From positions 124,001-188,000 of the forward strand of contig JAZTXH010000016.1 of assembly GCA_045636325.1 (NCBI GenBank): a stretch of DNA of 64,000 nt. Direction: 5' to 3'. Position 1 is the first letter of the stretch; the number at the start of each line of letters is the position of its first letter. This document shows, one piece after another, positions 25,010 through 33,001 of this stretch. This DNA comes from CAKSHP01 sp045636325. Its GTDB lineage: Bacteria; Bacillota; Clostridia; UBA1381; UMGS1253. The notes under the pieces are model-generated. The model was not told where the DNA came from. It did no database searches and was given only the letters and a program-made list of their open reading frames with translations. The translations under genes and the position numbers were made by a program.

Positions 25010-27196
25010 ATGAAGAGATTGATAATTTGCTTTTTAACTATTTTTTTATTTGCAACATGTAATTCTAATACTGTAAGTGCTGAAATAGTTGGAAGAAGAA
25101 CATTGGGTTTGAATGAAAAAGTCCAAGAAAGCCTATCAATAGTGGGATATGATCAATATGATTTTTCTGCCGATGAAACGCAGTTTTATAAGTTTGAGTT
25201 TGAAAACCAAAGTATAGAGACTAACCTGAATATAGGTTTTGCGGATGAACTATTGAATTTTTTTGTAGGCAAAATGACTGTCTCAATATACGATGAAAAT
25301 AATAAGCAATTAGCAAAAAAAGACATAAAGTGTGGCTATAATGAAAGCATTTCATTAAAGCTTCAATCAGATATGAAATATTATATTTATGTGGATTCTG
25401 CGGTTACGGGGAACTATAGTGTTGTTGTAAAAAAACTTGCTGATTTAGGCGGAGACACTTGGAATAGTGCAAGTAAAATACAAAGAAGCGGAATCATTTC
25501 AGCCGCAATTGATGTAGGATATGATGAAGATTGGTATTCCTTTGAAACAAGCTCAATGGAATCATTTCTGGATTATAAGGCTGAAAATATAAGTGGTGGA
25601 CATAAAGAAATAGAGATATATGAATATATTGAGGGCGCTGGAGAATTTCCTCTTAAAAGTATTCAAAAAACATCCCTATATGCTGGCAACAGTATTACGC
25701 TTAATTTTCAATTGAAGACAAATTCAACTTACTATATTTCAGTAAAATCTTCTTCTGAGGGAGGATATATTCTTGAACTACAACAAAATATAGATAGTCT
25801 TAGTGGTGAGATGAAAAACGCATACAAGATTGAGACTGAAAAAGAATATGTTTCTTCCTTTGATGGAGATAAGGATTATGACTGGATGAAATTTAAAACA
25901 TCTGGAAGTGATGCTTATTATGAGGTTGTATTCAAAAATTTAGGCGATGACCATTATACAACAGTAGCAATCCACGATGAAAGTGGAAATGAAATAAAAA
26001 AAGTAAGACAATATGCAAAAGAAATCAATATAAACGAAAAACTTGAGACGGATAGAACATATTATTTGTGTCTATATGGTGAAAAAGTAGGTAACTACAC
26101 ATTTATAGTAGATAAAGCAGAAGATATGTATTCAAACTATATGAATGATGCAGAGCTTATAAAAATTAATGAAGAATATGTTTCTTCCTTTGATGGAGAT
26201 AAGGATTATGACTGGATGAAATTTAAAACATCTGGAAGTGATGCTTATTATGAGGTTGTATTCAAAAATTTAGGCAATGACCATTATACAACAGTAGCAA
26301 TCCACGATGAAAGTGGAAACGAAATAAAAAAAGTAAGACAATATGCAAAAGAAATCAATATAAACGAAAAACTTGAGACGAATAAAACATATTATTTGTG
26401 TTTATATGGTGAAGATGTGGGTAAATATTCTGTTTTAATAAATGAAAAATCTGATACAGTCGCTGATGTGAAGGAAAAAGCCCAGTTAATAGAATTGAAT
26501 AATGAACATCAAGCCAGTCTTGAAACTTCAAATGATGTAGATTGGTACAAAATATACTTGGAAAATGGACTTGATTTGGAAGTAAATTTGTTGAATGAGA
26601 GTTCTTCTCATGTAGCAATAGAAATGTTTTCCGAGAGAGATATGAGTCTTTTGAAAACAAATATATACTCAATTGGTAAAGCTGTAAAGAATCATCTTGT
26701 TGATAAAGCAGGTACATATTTTATTAAAATTTCAGGCAATACTGGAAATTATACTATATTGTTGAGAGAGTCGGGTAAATTGGTAGAAACAAACGAAGCT
26801 GGAGAAACGAAAGAATCACCTAAAAACGGAAGAATTCTTTTGACAATCGGAAAAAAAGAAGCTAATGTCTTTGGTGAAAAAATTACAAATGATGTTGCTC
26901 CAATAATACGGAACAGCAGAACCATGTTACCTGCCAGATTTGTTGCCGAAAGACTAGGTGCAATAGTTTCGTGGTATGCGAATGAAGAAAAGGTTGTTAT
27001 AAAGAGCGAGGAATGTGAAATTGTTATTTACATAAATTCGAGTGCAGCATATGTCAATGATAAAAAGGTGATTTTAGATTCACCTGCTTTTATTGAAAAT
27101 GAAAGAACGTACACTCCTGTTAGATTTATTGTGGAAAACTTAGGAGCAACAGTTGATTGGATACCTGAAACTCAACAAGTAGTGATTGTAAAATGA
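25010..27196 (+). CDS. Secreted multi-domain protein: PPC-like repeats and CuAO-N-like C-terminal domain
   Basis: A 728-residue exported protein with a signal peptide (1-24; cleavage after TVSA, with a Cys at 17 that does not form a clear lipobox). Five to six beta-rich repeats of about 110 residues follow, each with D-x-D-W-y/m-x-F and Y-y-l/i-y/c motifs, as in bacterial pre-peptidase C-terminal domains. Two of them are nearly identical. Residues 606-728 form a copper-amine-oxidase-N-like domain (SRTMLPARFVAERLGA and RTYTPVRFIVENLGA). It lies 114 bases after the radical SAM gene, inside the same repeat-flanked cassette, and may be the extracellular partner. Confidence 0.83.
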   Translation: MKRLIICFLTIFLFATCNSNTVSAEIVGRRTLGLNEKVQESLSIVGYDQYDFSADETQFYKFEFENQSIETNLNIGFADELLNFFVGKMTVSIYDENNKQLAKKDIKCGYNESISLKLQSDMKYYIYVDSAVTGNYSVVVKKLADLGGDTWNSASKIQRSGIISAAIDVGYDEDWYSFETSSMESFLDYKAENISGGHKEIEIYEYIEGAGEFPLKSIQKTSLYAGNSITLNFQLKTNSTYYISVKSSSEGGYILELQQNIDSLSGEMKNAYKIETEKEYVSSFDGDKDYDWMKFKTSGSDAYYEVVFKNLGDDHYTTVAIHDESGNEIKKVRQYAKEININEKLETDRTYYLCLYGEKVGNYTFIVDKAEDMYSNYMNDAELIKINEEYVSSFDGDKDYDWMKFKTSGSDAYYEVVFKNLGNDHYTTVAIHDESGNEIKKVRQYAKEININEKLETNKTYYLCLYGEDVGKYSVLINEKSDTVADVKEKAQLIELNNEHQASLETSNDVDWYKIYLENGLDLEVNLLNESSSHVAIEMFSERDMSLLKTNIYSIGKAVKNHLVDKAGTYFIKISGNTGNYTILLRESGKLVETNEAGETKESPKNGRILLTIGKKEANVFGEKITNDVAPIIRNSRTMLPARFVAERLGAIVSWYANEEKVVIKSEECEIVIYINSSAAYVNDKKVILDSPAFIENERTYTPVRFIVENLGATVDWIPETQQVVIVK
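25844..26412 (+). repeat. Near-identical 330-bp intragenic repeat
   Basis: Bases 25844-26082 recur almost unchanged at 26174-26412 (period 330 bases, 110 codons), starting with GAATATGTTTCTTCCTTTGA. The near absence of silent changes indicates recent duplication or gene conversion. Confidence 0.9.
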
Positions 27197-27221
27197 CTAC
27201 AAAGATAAGAATTTACTTGTG

Positions 27222-27413
27222 TCAAGTCCATACAATTTAAAAGTTAAGTCTGCCGATTTATTATATTTACATATATCATCGGATGCGAGAAAATCCAGTA
27301 TTCTCGCGGGTTCTAAGGAATTTTGTTTAAGAGAAAGCAGTTGAAAAAACAGGAAAAAGTTAGTAGGTCCTATTATTCACTGTTCACTTGACTTGGCACG
27401 AACTTTGTCGAAT
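27222..27413. repeat. Imperfect direct repeat, right copy, with GCGAGAA hairpin
   Basis: Right-hand partner of 22381-22569 in the same orientation. The hairpin GCGAGAA...TTCTCGC is at 27285-27307, followed by GGTCCTATTATTCACTG-type sequence. The two copies frame the membrane protein, radical SAM and repeat-protein genes. Confidence 0.75.
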
Positions 27414-27444
27414 ATGAGAGAAAGAGATAAAAAGGAGAATGAAT

Positions 27445-28161
27445 ATGATTGATTACAACATTGAAGGTGGAAATTTACCTGTAGTTATATGCAGTCCTGA
27501 AGCGGGACAGACTCTTTGTGCCGAAAAAGGTTCAATGAGCTGGATGACTCCGAATATGCATATGGATACAAAGGCAGGAGGATTTAAAAAAGCTATCGGT
27601 AGAATTTTCTCGGGTGAGTCAATATTCTTAAACGAATATACAGCAGTAGGAGAAAAGGGAATGATTGCGTTTGCATCAAGTTTTCCCGGAACAATAATAC
27701 CCTACGAGATAACACCATCTAAAGGAATAATCGTTCAGAAGCGTGGCTTTCTCGCTATGGAAAAAGGTCTTGAACTTTCGGTGTATTTCCAGAAAAAGTT
27801 TGGAAAAGGCCTGTTTGGCGGCGAAGGTTTTATATTGCAGAGAATATCAGGAAGCGGTATGGTGTTCCTTGAGATTGACGGATACTGCAAAGAATATGAC
27901 CTTGCAGCGGGAGAAACTATTGTGTTAGATACAGGACATTTAGCCGCGATGGAAGAAACCTGCACAATGGATGTTGAAACAGTAAAGGGTGCTAAAAACA
28001 TCTTTTTCGGTGGTGAAGGCTTGTTCCTTACAAGAGTAACAGGCCCCGGCAAAGTGTATTTACAGTCAATGCCTATCATCAATGTTGCAGGTGCAATCAG
28101 TGCTTACATACAGCCTCCATCCTCCGATTCGGGCATTAAAATTAACTTAGGAGAGAATTAA
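27445..28161 (+). CDS. AIM24/TIGR00266-family protein
   Basis: A 238-residue beta-rich protein with the family pattern: EKGSMSWMTPNMHMDTKAGG near residue 30, a central GIIVQKRGFLAME, and FFGGEGLFLTRVTGPGKVYL near 190. The family has a double beta-helix-like fold and no settled function. Of two nearby ATGs I choose 27445, because the AGGAG site touches the first one (27439) and is 6 bases from the second. It is just outside the right repeat of the cassette and may have its own promoter. Confidence 0.88.
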   Translation: MIDYNIEGGNLPVVICSPEAGQTLCAEKGSMSWMTPNMHMDTKAGGFKKAIGRIFSGESIFLNEYTAVGEKGMIAFASSFPGTIIPYEITPSKGIIVQKRGFLAMEKGLELSVYFQKKFGKGLFGGEGFILQRISGSGMVFLEIDGYCKEYDLAAGETIVLDTGHLAAMEETCTMDVETVKGAKNIFFGGEGLFLTRVTGPGKVYLQSMPIINVAGAISAYIQPPSSDSGIKINLGEN

Positions 28162-28221
28162 ATTTTAATTTTACCTTGATTTGACACGAGTAAGAATCAG
28201 GTAAAAAACGGGGGTTGTTAA

Positions 28222-28671
28222 ATGAAAAAAGATGTCAAATTATATAATGTTTTATTTCCCTTTTGGATGCTACTACTATTTCCGCAAATTTGGTTAATTG
28301 TTTTATCGGGAAATTTTATAATAGATAGTCTTGTTCTTGTTGTCAGTATGTTTTTCTTAAAGATTCAAAATAAAAAATGCTTTTACAAACAAAACATACT
28401 GAAAATATTTGTTTTTGGAATGCTGTCAGATATTATTGGTTCAGCGTATATGTTAATTATGATGATTCCTTTACAAATAGTAAGAATGGGTGACGAATTG
28501 TATTTAACAATTCCTGCTTTGATAATTTCGGTGGTTTGCATTTTTATTTTTAATTATTTTGTAACCTTTAAAAAATGTGATAAACAAACACGTGTGAAGC
28601 TGGCAATGATATTTGCAATTGTTACGGCACCGTACACTTTTCTTGTGCCATCAAGCTGGCTTTATAAATAA
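28222..28671 (+). CDS. Small multi-pass membrane protein of unknown function
   Basis: A 149-residue protein with about four hydrophobic segments (near residues 10-28, 30-47, 60-82 and 92-112, with a further one near 125-140) and basic loops (KIQNKKCFYKQN). I do not recognise a family. GGGGG stands 7 bases before the ATG. It follows the AIM24-like gene by 60 bases in the same direction. After it, 285 bases carry only a REP-like palindrome. Confidence 0.7.
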   Translation: MKKDVKLYNVLFPFWMLLLFPQIWLIVLSGNFIIDSLVLVVSMFFLKIQNKKCFYKQNILKIFVFGMLSDIIGSAYMLIMMIPLQIVRMGDELYLTIPALIISVVCIFIFNYFVTFKKCDKQTRVKLAMIFAIVTAPYTFLVPSSWLYK

Positions 28672-28810
28672 GGTAAAAGTGATTACATTGCATTTTACTG
28701 GTATCAAACCTAATAATTTAATATAATAGCTTGTCGATAATTTATTTTTACTTATACTATTTGCGCGGGAAATTTCTCGGCATCTAAATCGTTCAACCAA
28801 TTCGTGCAAT

Positions 28811-28870
28811 GTAGGGGTCGATGCTTATCAATCGACCCGAAAACGGACAGATGTGGGCATCTGTCCCTAC
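28811..28870. repeat. REP-like double palindrome with GTAGGG/CCCTAC ends
   Basis: GTAGGG and CCCTAC close two hairpins, GGGTCGAT-loop-ATCGACCC and GGACAGATG-loop-CATCTGTCC. The arrangement is typical of dispersed palindromic repeats in Bacillota. It lies between the membrane protein and the KilA-N pseudogene. Confidence 0.8.
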
Positions 28871-28956
28871 AAAATTGTGGCACATTGAACGAAATGAGCA
28901 CTGATTTAAAAAGGGAATAATGTCGAATTTTGCAGAAGAATGAGAGGAAAATAAAT

Positions 28957-29778
28957 ATGGCAAAAAATAATTAAATAGAAGTAAAAGGGATAGATATTAG
29001 ATTCAAGAAGATAAATCAGGACGAATACATATCTCTTACTGATATTGCTAAATATAAAAATCCTACAGATCCGAGATTCACAGTATATAACTGGTTGAGA
29101 AATAAAGAAACTCTGAGGTTTTTATGTGTATGGGAGGAACTAAACAATCCCGATTGTAACCGTATCGAATTCGATACGGTTACAAAAGATGCGGGAACAA
29201 ATGCTTTTATGATTACTCCAAGCCAGTGGATTGAGAAATTAAATGCTATCGGGCTTACAGTTTCAGCAGGAAGATATAACAGTGGAGTATATGCACATCA
29301 GGATATTGCTTTTGAATTTGCAAGTTGGATTTCAGCAGAATTTAAACTCTATATTATCAAGGAATTACAAAGACTAAAGGCTGTTGAACAGAAAGAACTT
29401 GAATGGAGTGCGAAAAGAGAACTTGCAAAAGTTAATTATCGCATACATACAGATGCTATAAAAGAAAATATTGTTCCAAATTTAAGTGAAAAACAACTTG
29501 CTTTTGTTTATGCTAACGAAGCGGATGTTTTAAATATGGCGTTGTTTGGAAAGACGGCAAAAGATTGGATAACAGAAAATCCTGATAAAAAAGGTAACAT
29601 AAGAGATTATGCTACAATAGAACAACTTTTGGTGATTGCTAATATGGAAAGCTTTAATGCTATATTTATAGAACAAGGTGTACCTCAAAGAGAAAGACTT
29701 ATTCAGCTCAATGTTATGGCTAAATCACAGTTAAGGGTTTTGGAAAATCAAAATTCATTAAAGCTTTTGAAAGATTAA
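28957..29778 (+). pseudogene. KilA-N domain protein gene interrupted by a stop at codon 6
   Basis: From ATG 28957 (after GAGAGG) the frame reads five codons, meets TAA at 28972-28974 and then continues open for 267 codons. The downstream part starts IEVKGIDIRFKKI, followed by the KilA-N domain (EYISLTDIAKYKN, then VYNWLRNKETL and ASWISAEFKLYIIKEL). One base change (AAA to TAA) explains the stop. An internal ATG at 29134 or 29206 would remove part of the domain. KilA-N proteins are DNA-binding and common on phages and islands. I call it a likely pseudogene; non-standard initiation cannot be excluded. Confidence 0.8.
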
Positions 29779-29864
29779 TTTTTTATCCCTAATTTTACAA
29801 TATGGTATAGTTTGAAAACAAATTAGTATATAATTTTATATAAGTTATGTGTCGGAGGTAGTTT

Positions 29865-30791
29865 ATGGTATATAGCAATGTTTTGGAATGTATAGGAAAT
29901 ACACCTGTTATTGAGCTTTCAAGGCTTGCTCCGAAAGGTGGAGCAAGAATTTTAGTTAAGTTTGAAGGACTTAATGTGGGAGGCTCTATAAAAACAAGAA
30001 CTGCGTATAATATGATTTGTGCAGCAGAAAAAGAGGGCCTTATTAATAAAGATACTGTTATTGTTGAGCCTACAAGCGGAAATCAGGGTATCGGGCTTGC
30101 ACTTGTGGGTGCTGTTAAAGGCTATAAAACAAAAATTATTATGCCTGACTCTGTAAGCGAAGAAAGAAGAAAGCTTGTTGAGCATTATGGGGCAGAGGTT
30201 ATTTTAATTCACGATGCGGGTAATATCGGCGCTTGTATTGAAGATTGTTTGCAAATGGCGCTTAAAATGCAGGCAGAGGATAAAAACGTTTATGTGCCTC
30301 AGCAGTTTGAAAATCCTGCAAACTCTGAAATTCAGCGCAGGCAGACGGGTGTTGAAATCCTAAATCAAGTGGATGGGCCTATTCACGGCTTTTGCTCGGG
30401 TATCGGCACCGGTGGCACAATAACGGGCATCGGCGAAACCTTAAAAGAAAAAAATCCCGATATGACAATATGGGCGGTTGAGCCTGAGCACGCGGCAATT
30501 CTTTCCGGTGGCTCTATCGGCACACATTTGCAGATGGGTATTGGTGACGGGCTTATCCCTGAAATTCTTAACACCGGCATTTATGACGATATCTGTATTG
30601 TTGCAGATGATGAGGCAATAAAAACAGCAAAGGACCTTGCAAGAAAAGAAGGCATTATGTGCGGTATTTCAAGCGGTACAAATGTTGCGGCGGCAATAAA
30701 GCTTGCAAAAAAACTTGGCGAAGGAAAAACGGTTCTTACCGTACTGCCTGATACTGCTGAGCGGTATTTTTCAACTCCTTTATTTGAATAA
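29865..30791 (+). CDS. cysK: Cysteine synthase (O-acetylserine sulfhydrylase)
   Basis: A 308-residue PLP enzyme that makes cysteine from O-acetylserine and sulfide in the cytoplasm. The PLP lysine lies in GGSIKTRTA near residue 43, the phosphate and substrate loop is PTSGNQGIGLA near 70 (usual form SGNTG), and the glycine-rich PLP-phosphate loop is GIGTGGTITG near 175. The C-terminal SSGTN stretch is present. Length and motif order fit CysK; a related beta-family enzyme such as cystathionine beta-synthase is less likely because no extra domain exists. GGAGG precedes the ATG by 6 bases. Monocistronic, with a terminator behind it. Confidence 0.92.
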   Translation: MVYSNVLECIGNTPVIELSRLAPKGGARILVKFEGLNVGGSIKTRTAYNMICAAEKEGLINKDTVIVEPTSGNQGIGLALVGAVKGYKTKIIMPDSVSEERRKLVEHYGAEVILIHDAGNIGACIEDCLQMALKMQAEDKNVYVPQQFENPANSEIQRRQTGVEILNQVDGPIHGFCSGIGTGGTITGIGETLKEKNPDMTIWAVEPEHAAILSGGSIGTHLQMGIGDGLIPEILNTGIYDDICIVADDEAIKTAKDLARKEGIMCGISSGTNVAAAIKLAKKLGEGKTVLTVLPDTAERYFSTPLFE

Positions 30792-30802
30792 AAATACATA
30801 TA

Positions 30803-30834
30803 TAGCTGTGCATCTTTGGTGCATAGCTTTTTTG
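30803..30834 (+). terminator. Terminator of cysK
   Basis: AGCTGTGCATC pairs with GGTGCATAGCT, with G-T wobbles, followed by six T. Confidence 0.85.
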
Positions 30835-30954
30835 TTTTATGATGTTTTGTACAATTTTTTATGATGTAAAAATAATAAATTTTATAAAAAAATCAGTATT
30901 TATTAAAAAAACGGGTCATATTTAAAAATATGGAAAAACTTTGAATATAAACAC

Positions 30955-30983
30955 TTGAAATTGTTTTCGTATTATGTTAAAAT
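30955..30983 (+). promoter_or_regulatory. Promoter of the GMP synthase gene
   Basis: TTGAAA and TAAAAT are separated by 17 bases, 32 bases before the ATG. No purine riboswitch is recognisable in the leader. Confidence 0.65.
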
Positions 30984-31015
30984 TACTCTATGTTCAAGAT
31001 TAGGAGGATGTTTAT

Positions 31016-31996
31016 ATGAATTCAAATAAAAGACCTGATACGATGGAACGTATTACGACTAAAGAATTGGCAGATAAGTTTATTTGCGAGCAGGTTAAAT
31101 TGGTAAGAGAGCAGGTTGGTGATAAAAAAGTTCTTTTAGCACTTTCCGGCGGTGTTGACTCCTCTGTGGTGGCGGCATTGCTTATAAAGGCTATAGGCAA
31201 GCAACTTGTGTGTGTTCATGTAAATCATGGTCTTATGCGTAAGGGCGAAAGTGAAAATGTTATTGAGGTTTTTGAAAAAGGCCTTGATGCAAATCTTATT
31301 TATGTGGATGCAACTGACAGATTTTTAAATCTTTTGGAGGGCATTTATGAGCCTGAAAAGAAAAGAAAGATTATCGGCGGAGAGTTTATTAAGGTGTTTG
31401 ATGAAGAAGCAGCAAAGCTTTGTGATATTAAATTTTTGGCGCAGGGAACAATTTATCCTGATATTTTAGAAAGTGACGGCGTTAAAGCTCATCATAATGT
31501 AGGTGGCTTGCCTGAAGATATGGAAATGGAGCTTGTTGAGCCGGTTAAGCTTTTGTATAAAGATGAAGTAAGAGTGGTTGGTTCTGCACTTGGGTTGCCT
31601 GATGAAATGGTATACCGTCAGCCTTTTCCGGGGCCAGGCCTTGGGGTGCGTTGCCTTGGCGCTATTACACGTGACAGACTTGAAGCACTTCGTGAGGCTG
31701 ATGCAATTTTACGCGAAGAATTTGATAAAAACGGACTTGCAGGCAATGTATGGCAGTATTTTATTGCAGTGCCCGATTTCAAGAGCGTTGGCGTAAGAGA
31801 CGGAAAGCGCTATGAAGGATGGCCCGCTATTATCCGTGCTGTTAATACTGTTGATGCTATGAGCGCTACAATTGAGGAAATTCCTTACAACATACTTCAT
31901 CATATTACTGACAGAATCACACATGAGGTTGAAGGAATTAACCGCGTACTTTTAGACTTGACGCCCAAGCCTATCGGTACGATCGAGTGGGAATAA
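31016..31996 (+). CDS. guaA: GMP synthase, ATP-pyrophosphatase subunit without glutaminase domain
   Basis: A 326-residue protein that corresponds to only the synthetase part of GMP synthase, which aminates XMP. The PP-loop LALSGGVDSSVVAALL is near residue 43, GTIYPDILES near 142, and the dimerisation region has QPFPGPGLGVRCLG and ends LDLTPKPIGTIEWE. Bacterial GuaA normally has an additional N-terminal class I glutaminase of about 190 residues. Here the DNA upstream is non-coding with its own promoter, so the gene is complete. It must use free ammonia or a separate glutaminase subunit encoded elsewhere, as in archaea. A Met 9 codons downstream is another possible start. Confidence 0.93.
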   Translation: MNSNKRPDTMERITTKELADKFICEQVKLVREQVGDKKVLLALSGGVDSSVVAALLIKAIGKQLVCVHVNHGLMRKGESENVIEVFEKGLDANLIYVDATDRFLNLLEGIYEPEKKRKIIGGEFIKVFDEEAAKLCDIKFLAQGTIYPDILESDGVKAHHNVGGLPEDMEMELVEPVKLLYKDEVRVVGSALGLPDEMVYRQPFPGPGLGVRCLGAITRDRLEALREADAILREEFDKNGLAGNVWQYFIAVPDFKSVGVRDGKRYEGWPAIIRAVNTVDAMSATIEEIPYNILHHITDRITHEVEGINRVLLDLTPKPIGTIEWE

Positions 31997-32043
31997 TCCC
32001 AACCGGCTTGTGAGTTGTTATATAAACTGAATATGAATTTTTC

Positions 32044-32080
32044 GGGAGTATAGCTAAAACGGCTATGCTCCTTATTTTTT
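32044..32080 (+). terminator. Terminator of the GMP synthase gene
   Basis: GGAGTATAGC pairs with GCTATGCTCC (wobble) and is followed by a T-rich run, about 48 bases after the stop. Confidence 0.8.
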
Positions 32081-32313
32081 ATGCAGATAATCTTGAAAAA
32101 GTCAGAGTAATAATCGCTCCCGTAATTGAAGATTACAAATCCGGCAAGATTACTTATGCGGAATCGGAGTTCAATGCTCGGAATAGGATTTACCAATCTG
32201 TAAAACCGGACTTTAATCCTGATGTGGAATATATGAAAGACCCGATGTATAGGGATATTCCATCGGTGGATAATAGCTTGTTTATACTTGCGAGAAAGCT
32301 GATTTTGCAATAG
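32065..32313 (+). CDS. Possible small protein or gene remnant
   Basis: An 82-codon frame whose first codons overlap the terminator arm and that has no ribosome binding site. The inner part (YADNLEKVRVIIAPVIEDYK, later ARNRIYQSVKPDFNPDVEYM) has protein-like composition, so it may be a fragment of a larger gene. The rest of the gene-free stretch up to 32577 holds a second terminator and AT-rich sequence only. Confidence 0.3.
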   Translation: MLLIFYADNLEKVRVIIAPVIEDYKSGKITYAESEFNARNRIYQSVKPDFNPDVEYMKDPMYRDIPSVDNSLFILARKLILQ

Positions 32314-32321
32314 GAGTTAAT

Positions 32322-32352
32322 GCCCTGTAACATTTCTGTTGCAGGGTGTTTT
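32322..32352 (+). terminator. Terminator-like hairpin
   Basis: CCCTGTAACA and TGTTGCAGGG form a stem, followed by GTGTTTT, 9 bases after the 32065 frame ends. Confidence 0.65.
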
Positions 32353-32577
32353 AACTTTTGCTGGGTTATGTTATGTTAAAGTGCTGAATTTTAGTAAAAT
32401 ATGTTGAAAAAATGATGGTTTGGTGATATAATATTAAATGAAAATAAGTTTTAAATTATGCAAAAAAGATAATAATGAATGAAATTTCATTGTTTTCACA
32501 GGTGTTAAGTTTGATTTTGATAAAATAGAAGAAGATGAATTTAAAATAAGCAAATAAAAGCATTAGGAGGATTTGCA

Positions 32578-32769
32578 ATGGGGATATTAACAGTAATTGG
32601 AATAATTGTAATAGTTTATAATTTGATTAAGGATGCTTGTGAGCCTACACTTACGGCAGACTATCACAGAAATTGGAGATTGGAGCAGGAAGATGCCAAC
32701 AAGGTTCGTTTTGGTGAAATGAGCAGAAAAGAATTTATTCGTAATATGAATAACGGAAAGTATAGATAA
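32578..32769 (+). CDS. Mini-membrane protein, paralogue 1 (63 residues)
   Basis: One N-terminal membrane segment (residues 3-18, ILTVIGIIVIVYNL), then a polar cytoplasmic tail ending FIRNMNNGKYR. AGGAGG stands 6 bases upstream. The tail end (N-M-x-N-G-K-Y) is shared with the next gene, so the two look like paralogues. Both precede the DUF1016 nuclease gene with short gaps and could form one operon. No known family recognised. Confidence 0.6.
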   Translation: MGILTVIGIIVIVYNLIKDACEPTLTADYHRNWRLEQEDANKVRFGEMSRKEFIRNMNNGKYR

Positions 32770-32783
32770 GGAGAGTATGAATT

Positions 32784-32978
32784 ATGGAAACAATTATAGC
32801 GTTGATTGTTATAGGAATTATTTGGGCAGTAAGTAATGCAAGTCTTAACAGTAAGGTTGATAACTATCCCATTAGCAAGGTAGATACAAGTAAAATGGTG
32901 TCCGACAAGGTTAGAAATAACTTGTCGGATAAGCAGGTTCAGCGAAATATGGTAAATGGAAAATACGACAAGAAATAG
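32784..32978 (+). CDS. Mini-membrane protein, paralogue 2 (64 residues)
   Basis: An N-terminal hydrophobic helix (ETIIALIVIGIIWAVSNA) and a tail ending VQRNMVNGKYDKK, like the gene 15 bases upstream. AAGGAG lies 11 bases before the ATG. It is 23 bases ahead of the DUF1016 gene. Its tail (SDKVRNNLSDKQVQRNM) is predicted helical. Function unknown; an anchoring or toxin-like role is only speculation. Confidence 0.6.
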   Translation: METIIALIVIGIIWAVSNASLNSKVDNYPISKVDTSKMVSDKVRNNLSDKQVQRNMVNGKYDKK

Positions 32979-33001
32979 AAAATAGCCGGAGGTGGATATA
33001 A

